From Planctomycetota bacterium (lineage in GTDB: Bacteria > Planctomycetota > UBA1135 > GCA-002686595), in contig JABACD010000007.1 in the NCBI GenBank assembly GCA_014237855.1, positions 129,399-193,398 of the forward strand: a DNA stretch of 64,000 nt. The letters run 5' to 3'. The position numbers and the translations under genes were made by a program. Below the pieces are notes generated by a model. It was not told where the DNA came from. It saw nothing but the letters and a program-made list of their open reading frames with translations, and searched no databases. Position 1 is the stretch's first letter. The number at the start of each line of letters is the position of its first letter. Positions 47,254-55,856 of the stretch are shown one piece after another.

Positions 47254-49251
47254 ATGTCTACGAATAACTACAACCGTTTCCCGCTCCAACTTGGAATTTG
47301 CCTGACCCTCTTCGGAGGCCTTGCTGAGGCCACACCTCAGGATCCCGCGACCGATCACCCCTTTGCTCCCGCAGTGAACGTGACCAGGGGACAGGCCCTT
47401 CGCACGGCCGATATCGACGAAGTCGACGGCGAAATCCTCTATGAACGTCCGGTTCATCTCCCCTACAGCAACATGAATATCACCTTGCTGAAGGTACGCG
47501 ACGCGCGGACCGGCGAGGAGCAACGCGTGGTCCTCGACCAGAACCTGCAGCCGGTTAACTACGAAGAGCTGATGGCCATCGAAGAAGGTATTCGCAAGGA
47601 GATCTACGGGACGATGCACCCGGATCTTCACCGTCGGATCATCCAAGGAAGCCTTGATGCACAAGTCGACGTGATGATCAAGATGCGGGCAGACGAGGAG
47701 TTCGTCGACAAGAGTGCCGTCGATCGCGGCACCATGACAGAGGTGCAACTTCGCGCTCGTTCCGTCGAGAGCACGCGAGATCTCGAGGAGCGTGTGAAGC
47801 AGGCCATGAATGATGTGGCCCAGCGCAATGGAATGGCTCCGGTCGTGGCCGCGGAAGTTGACGGTCCCTTCATCATCGCCAGCGTGCGTGCCCAGGAGGC
47901 GCTTGCGCTCTCCCGTGATCAGGACATCGTCTTCGTCGGTCCCGTGAATGAAGTTCGTCTCAACGACTACCCGGGCATTCCTGGGTCCGACTACCCGGAC
48001 ATTCCTGAGTCCCTCCCGACCACGCGCACCAACTTTGTTCACAGCAACTTCTCGAAGGGCTCGGGCGTCAAAATTGCCGTGCTCGAGAGTGGTCAGGCGA
48101 CTACGTCTCAGACCTGCTTCCCAGTTACCGCTCGACATAGCTCGAGTAGCGGAGGGGGTTCGCACATGACCAAGAGCCTTGGGATCATCTCATCCCGGTA
48201 CGACGATGGCGATTGCGACGGTTCGTGGGTCGGCTATGCGCCCGAGGCTTCGATCCTCATGGCGAACAGCAACTCCTACACCAGCTCCTACAACTGGGCC
48301 AAGAACCGTGGCGCCAACGTCGTCACCATGAGCTGGCACTACCCCTCCGAGGAGACCTCCGGCTCCCTGCACTCACGTGACGAGTACTTCGACTACTGGA
48401 CTTCGCGTTACCCCTTCCCGACGGTCTTCACCTCCGCTGGCAATGAGGCGGGTGATGGCGCCTATGCTTCGGGCAAGGGCTACAACTTCTTCGGAGTAGG
48501 CAATGTCCTCAATGATGGCGATGGCAACCGTTGCAACGACAGGATCTCAAACTCCAGCTCCTGGAAGGATCCGGTCAGCTCTTGGAACGACCGTGAGATC
48601 CCCGAGATCGCTGCTCCGGGGAGCCGCCACGATCTCCTCGGTACCGATTTCGGTGGCACGAGCTGTGCGACTCCCGTTGCGGCTTCCATCGCTACCTGCC
48701 TGATTGGTGCGAACTTGAGCCTGCGCACCTGGCCCGAAGGAGTGCGTGCCATCTTGCAGGCTACCGCCAACTTCCAGCAGGCCGACGGCTCCACCTTCGG
48801 CTCCGGGATAGATGGCAAGGACGGCACGGGAATGCTCGACTCGTGGTACGCAGCCCATACCGGACTGACACGTGCCAACAACACCTCGAGCTACTTCCGC
48901 GGCCATGACTACGGCTACATCTCGAGCGCCAGCTTCACGAACGGCGTCATGAACGAGGTCTGGAAGGTCAAGACCGAAACTACCAACTCGAAGATCCGCG
49001 TCGCCTTCACATGGAACTCGAAGACCACGTCGTCCAGCAGCGTCCTCGATGCCGACCTCGACCTGCGCGTCTATGCTCCGAATGGCAGCCTCGTGGCAAA
49101 GTCGTCGAGCTTCGACAACAACTACGAATTCGTCGAGTTCACCCCTCCGATGGCGGGTAGCTACCTCATCAAGGTTCGGAGCTACAGCGTTCCAAGTGAC
49201 TTCTCCAGCTACTTCGGCGTGGCCTTCACGACCATGTACGACTGCCAGTAG
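47254..49251 (+). CDS. Secreted S8-family (subtilisin-like) peptidase, Asp replaced by Glu
   Basis: Exported 665-residue subtilase with a propeptide (residues ~100-235, VDVMIKMRADEEF ... EVDGPFIIASV, I9-like). Catalytic blocks: KIAVLESG with Glu278 where Asp is usual, GGSHMTKSLGII (His304), TSAGNEAG (oxyanion Asn397) and GTSCATPVAAS (Ser470). A pre-peptidase-like beta domain (DADLDLRVYAPNGSLVAKSSSFDN ... EFVEFTPPMAGSYLIKVRS) forms the C-terminus. Some subtilase subfamilies do use other acidic residues, so activity may persist. A strong hairpin terminator follows. Confidence 0.85.
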   Translation: MSTNNYNRFPLQLGICLTLFGGLAEATPQDPATDHPFAPAVNVTRGQALRTADIDEVDGEILYERPVHLPYSNMNITLLKVRDARTGEEQRVVLDQNLQPVNYEELMAIEEGIRKEIYGTMHPDLHRRIIQGSLDAQVDVMIKMRADEEFVDKSAVDRGTMTEVQLRARSVESTRDLEERVKQAMNDVAQRNGMAPVVAAEVDGPFIIASVRAQEALALSRDQDIVFVGPVNEVRLNDYPGIPGSDYPDIPESLPTTRTNFVHSNFSKGSGVKIAVLESGQATTSQTCFPVTARHSSSSGGGSHMTKSLGIISSRYDDGDCDGSWVGYAPEASILMANSNSYTSSYNWAKNRGANVVTMSWHYPSEETSGSLHSRDEYFDYWTSRYPFPTVFTSAGNEAGDGAYASGKGYNFFGVGNVLNDGDGNRCNDRISNSSSWKDPVSSWNDREIPEIAAPGSRHDLLGTDFGGTSCATPVAASIATCLIGANLSLRTWPEGVRAILQATANFQQADGSTFGSGIDGKDGTGMLDSWYAAHTGLTRANNTSSYFRGHDYGYISSASFTNGVMNEVWKVKTETTNSKIRVAFTWNSKTTSSSSVLDADLDLRVYAPNGSLVAKSSSFDNNYEFVEFTPPMAGSYLIKVRSYSVPSDFSSYFGVAFTTMYDCQ

Positions 49252-49294
49252 GACTGGGTGAGCCAGCGGGGGAAGACCCCCTGCTTCGCTTACC

Positions 49295-49329
49295 AGGGGC
49301 GGTCCGAGCTTCGCGCTCGGGCCGCCCCT
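49295..49329 (+). terminator. Strong terminator hairpin after the subtilase
   Basis: 15-bp stem AGGGGCGGTCCGAGC/GCTCGGGCCGCCCCT (one U-G pair) around a TTCGC loop, 44 nt after the stop codon, followed by GTCCTGTCC. A clear intrinsic-type structure. Confidence 0.82.
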
Positions 49330-49503
49330 GTCCTGTCCATACCCTGTCGTGGACAGAGCACAGCCTTCCGATAGCGTCACCTCAGCGCGTCCGCATCTTC
49401 ACGCTTCCAGCCCCTGGCTCCAGGGCTCGAGCTGGCGAGATCGTTGGGGAGAACCCCCTGCGAGGATCTCCGGGCCGGTCGAGTTGTAGGCGTCGCGGTT
49501 CAG

Positions 49504-49540
49504 AGGATAGGCGCTCCAAGCAGCCTCTCCATCCACATCT
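49504..49540 (-). repeat. IS91-like terminal core (copy 10)
   Basis: AGGATAGGCGCTCCAAGCAG then CCTCTCCATCCACA: the element end in reverse orientation, about 130 nt ahead of a fragment of the 15-residue-repeat gene family. Confidence 0.72.
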
Positions 49541-49667
49541 CCCACCTCAATCCGAGGGGATGTCCGCTAGCTCGAAGGCCTCCGAGGAGAACTCGATGAG
49601 CTGGTCGTCATCCTCCAAGATGCGCAGAGACCAGTTCACCTCAACCTGGTGGGAGACCTGGGTGTGT

Positions 49668-49817
49668 TCGGTCGTAGGCCAGCAGCACAACTTCAGTAGC
49701 CACGGAGGTCTCGTGGCGGGGCTGCGGAGCACGGCCACTGGTGAGCTCTCCTCCGTCGTCGGCGGGTTTGGCAACGTGGCCTCCGGCCCCAGCTCCCCCA
49801 TCTGTGGCGGGCGGTAG
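49668..49817 (+). pseudogene. Fragment of 15-residue-repeat protein (paralogue A)
   Basis: VVGQQHNFSSHGGLVAG, then GELSSVVGGFGNVAS and GPSSPICGGR before a stop. It aligns with VVGSYNNYSGHGGLVVG and the first repeat units of the protein at 50210. The signal peptide and N-terminal domain are missing and only one and a half repeat units remain. Confidence 0.75.
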
Positions 49818-50120
49818 AGTCAGGCCCTCGGAAACTCCGCCACGGTCAGCGGGAGGTACTCTCGAGAGGTGCTCCACACGTAGGCTGGTTCGCCGGCTCG
49901 CTCCAGGAGCATGCCTAGGACGCACCCGAAGAGCCGCCCGGCCTCTCGACAGTGCATGGCGCCGTACTCCGCGTGAGCCCGGCGACGGCACGATCCTCAC
50001 AGGTCCAACCTGACTCGGGCGGGAGTCCCTTGCTCCGGAGAGGAGGACGTGGACGGGAGCGCCCGAATACACGCCACCGCTCGAGCTCAGGGGGAGCTCT
50101 TCTTGGGGATTTCCTGGGAT

Positions 50121-50172
50121 TGTGAGTCTCGTCCGGAGCGATTCCTCCGCGGGTGGTACAGAACCCGAAGAC
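50121..50172 (+). repeat. Shared upstream element, copy 1
   Basis: GTCTCGTCCGGAGCGATTCC then TCCGCGGGTGGTACAGAACC, 40-90 nt upstream of the 15-residue-repeat gene. Related copies occur at 51083 and 55696, both upstream of other secreted-protein ORFs in this locus. Confidence 0.6.
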
Positions 50173-50209
50173 GACGCGCAAGAGCGCGCCCGACCCCATG
50201 GAGGACACC

Positions 50210-50956
50210 ATGCGCCTTAAATTTATTCGAATCGCCCCCCTTATCGCCAGCGCCTGCTTCCTCGTACCCGCGACCCTCAGCTTGCCGGCCGCGATGAACG
50301 GACTGACCCCCGAGGACCAGGAGATCTTAGACCACATGAAGCTCATCTACCTCTCTGACGGCCAGGGCCAAATGATGAAGACCCTGGACATCTCCGGGCT
50401 CAACGTTCGCATCCACAACGGGACGTGCGGAGCCACCACGGCGGCCCGCAATGGTCTGGGCAACCTCATCATCGGCAAGAACGAGCGACGCACCGTGGAC
50501 GACCACCGCACCGGCTCCCACAACCTCGTGGTGGGTAGCTACAACAACTACAGTGGCCACGGAGGGCTCGTGGTGGGAGAATGGAACACCGTGAGCGGCG
50601 ACTTCGCCTCGGTCAGCGGCGGGACCAGAAACATCGCCAGCGGCGACCACGCCTCGATCAGCGGCGGGTGGATGAACACCGCCGGCGGCGACCACGCCTC
50701 GGTCAGCGGCGGGAGGGAGAACCAGGCCAAGGGCGGCTGCGCCTCGATCTGCGGAGGAAGAAAGAACGTCGCCTCAGGCCCTCACTCCACGATCAGCGGC
50801 GGCTTCGCCAACGACACCCGGGGATCATCGTCTTCGATCAGCGGGGGCGGCAGCAACAGGACCTACGGAGAACTCTCGTCGGTCAGCGGCGGTCTCGGGG
50901 GCCTGGCGATGGGCTCCTACGACTGGGTCGCCGGCACGATCTGGGAGGATCACTAG
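50210..50956 (+). CDS. Secreted 15-residue (SVSGGxxNxASG) repeat protein
   Basis: 249 residues: signal peptide RLKFIRIAPLIASACFLVPATLSLPA, a short N-terminal domain (LTPEDQEILDHMKLIYLSDG), a block GLGNLIIGKNE/GSHNLVVGSYNNY, then seven exact 15-residue units such as GDFASVSGGTRNIAS and GDHASISGGWMNTAG, and a capping WVAGTIWEDH. The unit resembles head repeats of trimeric autotransporter adhesins (14-15 residues, G at fixed places) and probably folds as a beta-roll; it lacks a membrane anchor. ATG 50210 is set by GGAGG 5 nt upstream. A terminator hairpin follows. Confidence 0.8.
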   Translation: MRLKFIRIAPLIASACFLVPATLSLPAAMNGLTPEDQEILDHMKLIYLSDGQGQMMKTLDISGLNVRIHNGTCGATTAARNGLGNLIIGKNERRTVDDHRTGSHNLVVGSYNNYSGHGGLVVGEWNTVSGDFASVSGGTRNIASGDHASISGGWMNTAGGDHASVSGGRENQAKGGCASICGGRKNVASGPHSTISGGFANDTRGSSSSISGGGSNRTYGELSSVSGGLGGLAMGSYDWVAGTIWEDH

Positions 50957-50972
50957 GCCGCGCTCGATGAGT

Positions 50973-51000
50973 CGCCAGGGCCTTCTCGAGGGCCCTGGCG
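50973..51000 (+). terminator. Terminator hairpin
   Basis: 10-bp stem CGCCAGGGCC/GGCCCTGGCG with an 8-nt loop, 17 nt after the stop. No strong U-run. Confidence 0.7.
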
Positions 51001-51082
51001 CAAGACCTCCCGCTGCCGCGCCGATCAGAGCGCGAGCCAGCTGGTGGGAATACACCCCACAGCATCTCTTCCGACCTGTCTC

Positions 51083-51146
51083 GTGATCGTGTGCCTCGGG
51101 TGGATCGATTCCTGCGTGGGTCGATGCAGAACCCGAGAACGGGGTG
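51083..51146 (+). repeat. Shared upstream element, copy 2
   Basis: GGATCGATTCCTGCGTGGGT then CGATGCAGAACCCGAGAACG, homologous to copies 1 and 3. It runs straight into the truncated second repeat ORF, so the deletion that removed this paralogue's N-terminus also removed its start region. Confidence 0.6.
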
Positions 51147-51872
51147 CAGGTCGTCGACGGCTCGGGTTGGACGAACGGATCCATCAAGGGCCTCGGCAAC
51201 CTCATCGTGGGCTACAACGAGCTTAACCATGAGGACAACGTTCGCACCGGATCGCACAACATAGTCCTTGGTAAGTATAACAACTACAACAACTACGGAG
51301 GCATCGTTGCGGGATCCAGCAACATGATCAGTGGTGTGCAGAGCTCCGTCCTCGGCGGGACTCTCAACACGGCCAGCGGCTATGGATCCGTGGTCAGCGG
51401 TGGCTGCAGGAACGACGCCAGCGAGAGGTTCTCCTCCGTCAGCGGCGGAAGGGGGAACACGGCAAGCGGCGACTCCGCTTCGATCAGTGGTGGGTTCTAC
51501 AACAAGGCCAGCGGGGAGTGTGCCTCGGTGAGCGGGGGAAGACAGAACGACGCCATGGGTGAGCGTTCCTCGATCAGCGGCGGTAGCACCAACTCAGCTG
51601 ACGGCATATCCTCCTCGGTCAGCGGCGGTATCAGCAACGTAGCCGACGGCAATTGGGCCTCGCTCTGCGGCGGATACAACAATGATGCCAGTGGAGAGTC
51701 TGCCTCGGTCTGCGGCGGGTACAAGAATGTGGCCAGCGGAGAAAACGCCTCGGTCTGCGGCGGGTCCAAGAATACGGCCAGCGGAGAGAATGCCTCGGTC
51801 AGCGGCGGGTCCCGGAGATCGGCGGACAACCTTGGCAACTGGGCGGCCGGCTCGCTATGGGAGCACAACTAG
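51144..51872 (+). pseudogene. 5'-truncated 15-residue-repeat protein (paralogue B)
   Basis: 242-codon frame with eleven 15-residue units (GVQSSVLGGTLNTAS, GYGSVVSGGCRNDAS, GDSASISGGFYNKAS ... GENASVSGGSRRSAD) and the same WAAGSLWEHN cap. The N-terminus matches paralogue 50210 from GLGNLIVGYNE onward, but the signal peptide and N-terminal domain are absent, and the first codon is a GTG within the upstream element. It is probably not exported and I treat it as a pseudogene, although the frame is intact for 240 codons. Confidence 0.68.
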
Positions 51873-51887
51873 GCCGTGCGCGATCGA

Positions 51888-51914
51888 CCCCAGGCCTCGC
51901 GGGGAGGCCTGGGG
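51888..51914. terminator. Bidirectional terminator hairpin
   Basis: 10-bp stem CCCCAGGCCT/AGGCCTGGGG with a 7-nt loop between the converging repeat ORF and the kinase gene; it can serve both strands. Confidence 0.72.
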
Positions 51915-51917
51915 ACC

Positions 51918-54836
51918 TCACTCGAGCGAGATGGACCTGGCGGGACGAAGACCGATGTTGGATTGCCGGTCATTGGTCGGGCTGAGGTTGCGGCTGGCGG
52001 AGCGAGAGAACGCAGCCTCGCTACGCCAGCCGCCCCCGCGGAGCCTCTGCCTCAGCCTGGTGGAGCTCTTCCTCATGTAGGGCCGGTCCCCGGACACCTC
52101 CTGCTCCGGGTACGGACCGGACCTGTAGTCGTCCATGCACCACTCCCACACGTTCCCGATCGTGTCGTGCAGGCCAAAGCCGTTCGCCCGGTAGCTCCCG
52201 ACGGGAGCGTGAACCATGTGGCCGTCGTTCAGTTCCTCGTCGTAGACCCAGGACGCCGGGCCCCCATTGTCCCTACAGTACGTGTCGGCGACGTTGGCCA
52301 CGCCATCCAGGTCGAGCACCTCAGTCCCCGCCCACCACGACGTCTCCGTTCTTCCACGGCCGCCGAACTCCCACTGGGCCTCGGTGGGAATCTCCAATCC
52401 GAAGCGCGTCAGCCAGAACATGCCGTCCTCCCACGACACCTGCTCTACCGGGTGCTCCGGACCTTGCGGCTTTCCGCCCCTGCTCATCCCCGCGTGGTAA
52501 GCGCTCGGCTGGGTCCCGGTCATCCGCTCCCACTGGCCCTGGGTCAGCTCGTACTTCGAGAGGAAGTAGGGCGAGAGCGTGGCCTCCACGGGGTTCCCTT
52601 CGGTGTCGGCCTCGTTGGGCGAGGCCAGGGGGTCGTAGTTCGGTGCGCTCGCGTCGCGCCCCTGCGCGCCCATCCAGAAAGTCGCGCCCGGGATCAGGAC
52701 CAAGACCACCCCGGTCTCGCCCGTGATCTGCCAGCGCCCCGTCTCCTCGTCGCTCTCGGGTCGCGTACCAGTCTGGAAGTGCCAGAACTCCCACAGCCCC
52801 GACTCCGGATCCGGACCGAGGGGAACGAGCCCCATCTGCACCGGGAGCTCGAAGCCGTACTCGGGGTGATCCAAGATCTCCGCTCGAGCTTCGTCCCACA
52901 GCTTCTTCGCCTGCGCGCCGTGCGCCGAGCGTTCGCCCGTATCCAGGGCCAGCTGCCGCCTCCACCTCATGCTTGCGATCGTATTTCCGAAGAGATCGGC
53001 CCCCTGGAACGCGTGCAGCTCCCGGACGAGGTCCTGCATCGCGTCGTGCCACCAGCGTGAGTCGTCGTCCTCGTCAAAGGAGTACTCCCGCTCCCGCTCC
53101 AGTCGGACGTCATCCTCGGCTCGCAGCGGGGGCAGCTCCTGCTCCAGCTTCGCGATCGCGTGCTCCTGCTCCTCCACGTGCAGGGCCCTCTCCGCGGGAT
53201 CGTCGAACTCATCGTCGGGATCCTCCCCCTGATGGCTCGCGACACACTCTCGCAGCGCAAGGAGCCGGTCCTCCATGGCCGTGAGCTCAGAGGATGTTGC
53301 GCCGAACGGCTCCGCCTCGCCCCGCTCCCGGAGCACCGCCAGCCGGCGCTCGTGGTCGGAGAGGTTCCCCAGCAACTCCTGGGCCCTCTCCAGCCACGCG
53401 TCCATCGCCTCGATGTTCGCCGGCACCGCGGGCCAGAGCTCGTTCATCTCCGCCTTGCTGAGCTCGAGCCGCCGGGCGTCCGAGAGCCTCAGCACGTTGT
53501 CGCGCTCACGCCGCGCGCGGTCACGCTCCTGCCGGAACTCGAGCGCGTTCTGATCGGCTCGCGTCTTCTCGCGTTCGGCGCCCTGCCGGCTCTGTTCCGC
53601 CACCTCGTGGAGCTCCGTCTCGATGCGGAGCGCGCGGAACATGGCCGCATAGGTCGTGGCCATGCCGATGAGCGCCATGAACCCGACCGAGACCAGCACC
53701 CGATGGCGAGCGGCGAGCTTGCGTGCGCGGTAGAGAAGCGATGGCGGAGCGGCGGAGACCGCCTCACCGTCGAGGTGTCGCTGCAGGTCGTCCGCGAGGG
53801 CCTGGACGGAGGGGTAGCGCCGGTCCGGAGAGCGCTCCACCGCCCGGGCGGTGATCCACTCCAGCTCCGCCGGAGTGCCCGGGGCCACGCTTCGCAGGGG
53901 CGGCGGGTCCGTGGCCATGAGGCGTTGGAGCGCGGTGGCCACCGACAGCCCGGTGAGATCGACCGGACGGTGCTTGCCGAGCAGCTCGAAGAGGCAGATC
54001 CCGAGGGCGTAGACATCGACCCGGACGTCTCCGGAGGCGTTCGTTCCGGCGAGAGACTCCGGGGCGATGTAGGAGAGGGTTCCCACGATCTGCCTGGAGT
54101 GCTCGGTGGCGGTCCTCAGCGCCGGATCGACGTGGCGAACGTGCGCCACGCCGTAGTCGATCAACTTGGGGTGCCCGTCCCCATCGACGAGGATGTTCCC
54201 CGGCTTCAGGTCACGGTGGATGATCCCGCGGTCGTGTCCGTGTTGCACCGCGTGGAGTACGGCGATGAACAGGCGCAGCCTCGCGGGAACGCTCAGGTCG
54301 TGCTCCTCGGCATACGTGAGTATGTCGGAGGCGCCATTGATCATCTCGAGGGCGAGATACGGCACAGGGTGAGGGTCGTCCGGCCGCTGGTACGTCCCTG
54401 ACTCGAGGACCTGCGCGATGGCGGGATGGCTGAGTTCGGCGAGGGCCTGCACCTCCACATGGAAGCGCCGCAAGGCGTTGCTCGACTCGATCCCGTGGCG
54501 CAGCGTCTTGACCGCGACGACTCGCTTCGGGTGCGCCTGGACCGCCTCGTAGATGGTGCCCATCCCTCCCGTAGCGAGGACCCGACGGATCTGAAACGGC
54601 CCGATGGTCTCCGGCACGGAGGGCTGGACCGAGCTCACGCTCTTCGGCTCCAGGGGCTCGAGGAAGTCGGCCGGAGTGGAGGTGCTCGTCTCCTCACCGG
54701 CCAGTACACGGGCCAACCGCAGCAGTTCCTTGTCGGCCCCACAGGTCTGCCCCAGAAAGGCCGCGCGCTCGTCCGCCGCCAGGTCGAGGGCGCGGTCGGC
54801 GATCTCTCGGGCTCGGCCGAAGGGGGTCTCGCTCAT
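51918..54836 (-). CDS. Ser/Thr kinase with transmembrane helix and FGE/SUMF-like domain
   Basis: 972 residues. Kinase domain (residues ~78-355): glycine loop VLATGGMG, Lys110, HRDLKPGN (Asp209), and a DYG rather than DFG triplet at 227-229; APE is APESLAG. One transmembrane helix follows (~379-400), then a coiled-coil-rich extracytoplasmic region (~400-680), then a formylglycine-generating-enzyme-like fold (VLVLIPGATFWMGAQ ... PTEAQWEF ... GNVWEWCMD ... RLRGGGWRSEAAFSRSASR ... IGLRPA). The last block lacks the catalytic cysteines of true FGE, so it is likely a binding module. Paired with the ECF sigma gene (stop/start overlap), a known planctomycete arrangement. Confidence 0.9.
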   Translation of the reverse strand: MSETPFGRAREIADRALDLAADERAAFLGQTCGADKELLRLARVLAGEETSTSTPADFLEPLEPKSVSSVQPSVPETIGPFQIRRVLATGGMGTIYEAVQAHPKRVVAVKTLRHGIESSNALRRFHVEVQALAELSHPAIAQVLESGTYQRPDDPHPVPYLALEMINGASDILTYAEEHDLSVPARLRLFIAVLHAVQHGHDRGIIHRDLKPGNILVDGDGHPKLIDYGVAHVRHVDPALRTATEHSRQIVGTLSYIAPESLAGTNASGDVRVDVYALGICLFELLGKHRPVDLTGLSVATALQRLMATDPPPLRSVAPGTPAELEWITARAVERSPDRRYPSVQALADDLQRHLDGEAVSAAPPSLLYRARKLAARHRVLVSVGFMALIGMATTYAAMFRALRIETELHEVAEQSRQGAEREKTRADQNALEFRQERDRARRERDNVLRLSDARRLELSKAEMNELWPAVPANIEAMDAWLERAQELLGNLSDHERRLAVLRERGEAEPFGATSSELTAMEDRLLALRECVASHQGEDPDDEFDDPAERALHVEEQEHAIAKLEQELPPLRAEDDVRLEREREYSFDEDDDSRWWHDAMQDLVRELHAFQGADLFGNTIASMRWRRQLALDTGERSAHGAQAKKLWDEARAEILDHPEYGFELPVQMGLVPLGPDPESGLWEFWHFQTGTRPESDEETGRWQITGETGVVLVLIPGATFWMGAQGRDASAPNYDPLASPNEADTEGNPVEATLSPYFLSKYELTQGQWERMTGTQPSAYHAGMSRGGKPQGPEHPVEQVSWEDGMFWLTRFGLEIPTEAQWEFGGRGRTETSWWAGTEVLDLDGVANVADTYCRDNGGPASWVYDEELNDGHMVHAPVGSYRANGFGLHDTIGNVWEWCMDDYRSGPYPEQEVSGDRPYMRKSSTRLRQRLRGGGWRSEAAFSRSASRNLSPTNDRQSNIGLRPARSISLE

Positions 54837-55342
54837 CAGCCGACCTCGGGATCGAGTCGGATCCGGAGCCAGTTGCGTGCCATCTGAAAGCCACGGGTCA
54901 CAGTTCGTCGCGAGACCTTCAGGACGGCAGCGACCTCGTCCTCGCTGAGGCCGCCGAAGAATCGCATCTCGACGATCCGCCCGAGCTGCTCATCTTCGGC
55001 CATCAGTTGCTCCAGCGCATCGTCGAGGACGAGCAGATCTCCGGCGCGTGAGTCGAGCAGGTCACAGCTATCGATGTCGACCCTGGCGCTCTTGCCACCG
55101 CGCTTGCCGGCACCGCGCGCACGGGCATGGTCGATGAGCACGTGCCGCATGGCCCGCGCCGCGGTGGCGAGGAAGTGCTCGCGGTCATTGAAGGCGACGT
55201 CTCGTCCAGCGAGGCGGAGGTACGCTTCGTGTACCAATGCGGTGGGCTGCAGGGTGTGCTCGCGGCACTCGCGTTCGAAGTAGGAGCGCGCCAGAGAGTG
55301 CAGTTCCCAGTAGGTCAGGTCGTGTAGCTTGTTGTCTCGCAT
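54836..55342 (-). CDS. ECF-type RNA polymerase sigma factor
   Basis: 168-residue ECF sigma factor. Region 2 includes LQPTALVHEAYLRLAG and NDREHFLATAARAMRHVLIDHARAR, and region 4 has LSEDEVAAVLKVSRRTVTRGFQMARNWLR (HTH). It fits the planctomycete-type ECF subgroup that is encoded beside Ser/Thr kinases. ATG 55342; the stop overlaps the kinase ATG by one base, so kinase and sigma are probably made together and the kinase may control sigma activity by phosphorylation, which is inference. No anti-sigma factor is visible. Confidence 0.92.
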   Translation of the reverse strand: MRDNKLHDLTYWELHSLARSYFERECREHTLQPTALVHEAYLRLAGRDVAFNDREHFLATAARAMRHVLIDHARARGAGKRGGKSARVDIDSCDLLDSRAGDLLVLDDALEQLMAEDEQLGRIVEMRFFGGLSEDEVAAVLKVSRRTVTRGFQMARNWLRIRLDPEVG

Positions 55343-55527
55343 GCCCTAGGTATCCAGGTACAGTACCGCATACTACTCGGAAGTGTCGTCGCGAAAAGTG
55401 CCACATCACCCCCGGCAGCACGGCCGGCAGGATGACCGGTTCGCCGCGAGGGCTTCCTGGGCGATCCAGGTCCCATCGAGACGGGCGAGCGAGGCCGTCG
55501 GCCCCCGGGATCGCTTATCGCTCCAGG

Positions 55528-55635
55528 AGCGACGCCAACGGCGGCGAATCCTCGGTCAGCGGGGGAGAGAAGAACGTGGCCTGGGTCGACCTCGCGTCGA
55601 TCAGCGGCGGGTACCAGAACCAGGCCAGAGGATAG
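55528..55635 (+). pseudogene. Fragment of 15-residue-repeat protein (paralogue C)
   Basis: Two units remain (GGESSVSGGEKNVAW, VDLASISGGYQNQAR) before the frame stops inside the IS91-like core that begins at 55629. A clear example of an IS end cutting a member of this family. Confidence 0.75.
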
Positions 55636-55665
55636 GCGCCCCAAGTTGCCTTTCCATTTACCCTC
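55629..55665 (-). repeat. IS91-like terminal core (copy 11)
   Basis: AGGATAGGCGCCCCAAGTTG then CCTTTCCATTTACCCTCC: the element end in reverse orientation, immediately following the repeat-protein fragment and supplying its stop codon. Confidence 0.78.
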
Positions 55666-55695
55666 CCCCCCACCCTGTGGCACGGTGCCTTCCTG

Positions 55696-55765
55696 GAATT
55701 CCCGCGATTGTGTGTCTCGCCCGGAGGGGTTCCTGCGTGGATGAGACCAGACCCCGATAACGGCG
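55696..55765 (+). repeat. Shared upstream element, copy 3
   Basis: GTGTGTCTCGCCCGGAGGGG then TTCCTGCGTGGATGAGACCA, aligning with copies 1 and 2, and lying about 90 nt upstream of the next secreted-protein gene. The three copies probably share a promoter or regulatory origin. Confidence 0.6.
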
Positions 55766-55856
55766 TGCGCCCGCGCACCGGTGGCGCGAGCGTGAATGCT
55801 CGCGCACGCTCCCTGCCCTCTCCGGGCACCAACCTCTAGCCTTCCGAGGTGACCCC

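Noticed and set aside
50580-51830. Regular 45-nt repeats resembling a CRISPR or satellite array
   Set aside because: The period is exactly 15 codons, the frame is open, and variation follows codon positions, so it is a coding repeat.
52000-52110. Possible diversity-generating retroelement variable region at the end of the FGE-like domain
   Set aside because: No reverse transcriptase or template repeat is visible in the window, and no A-biased pattern is seen.
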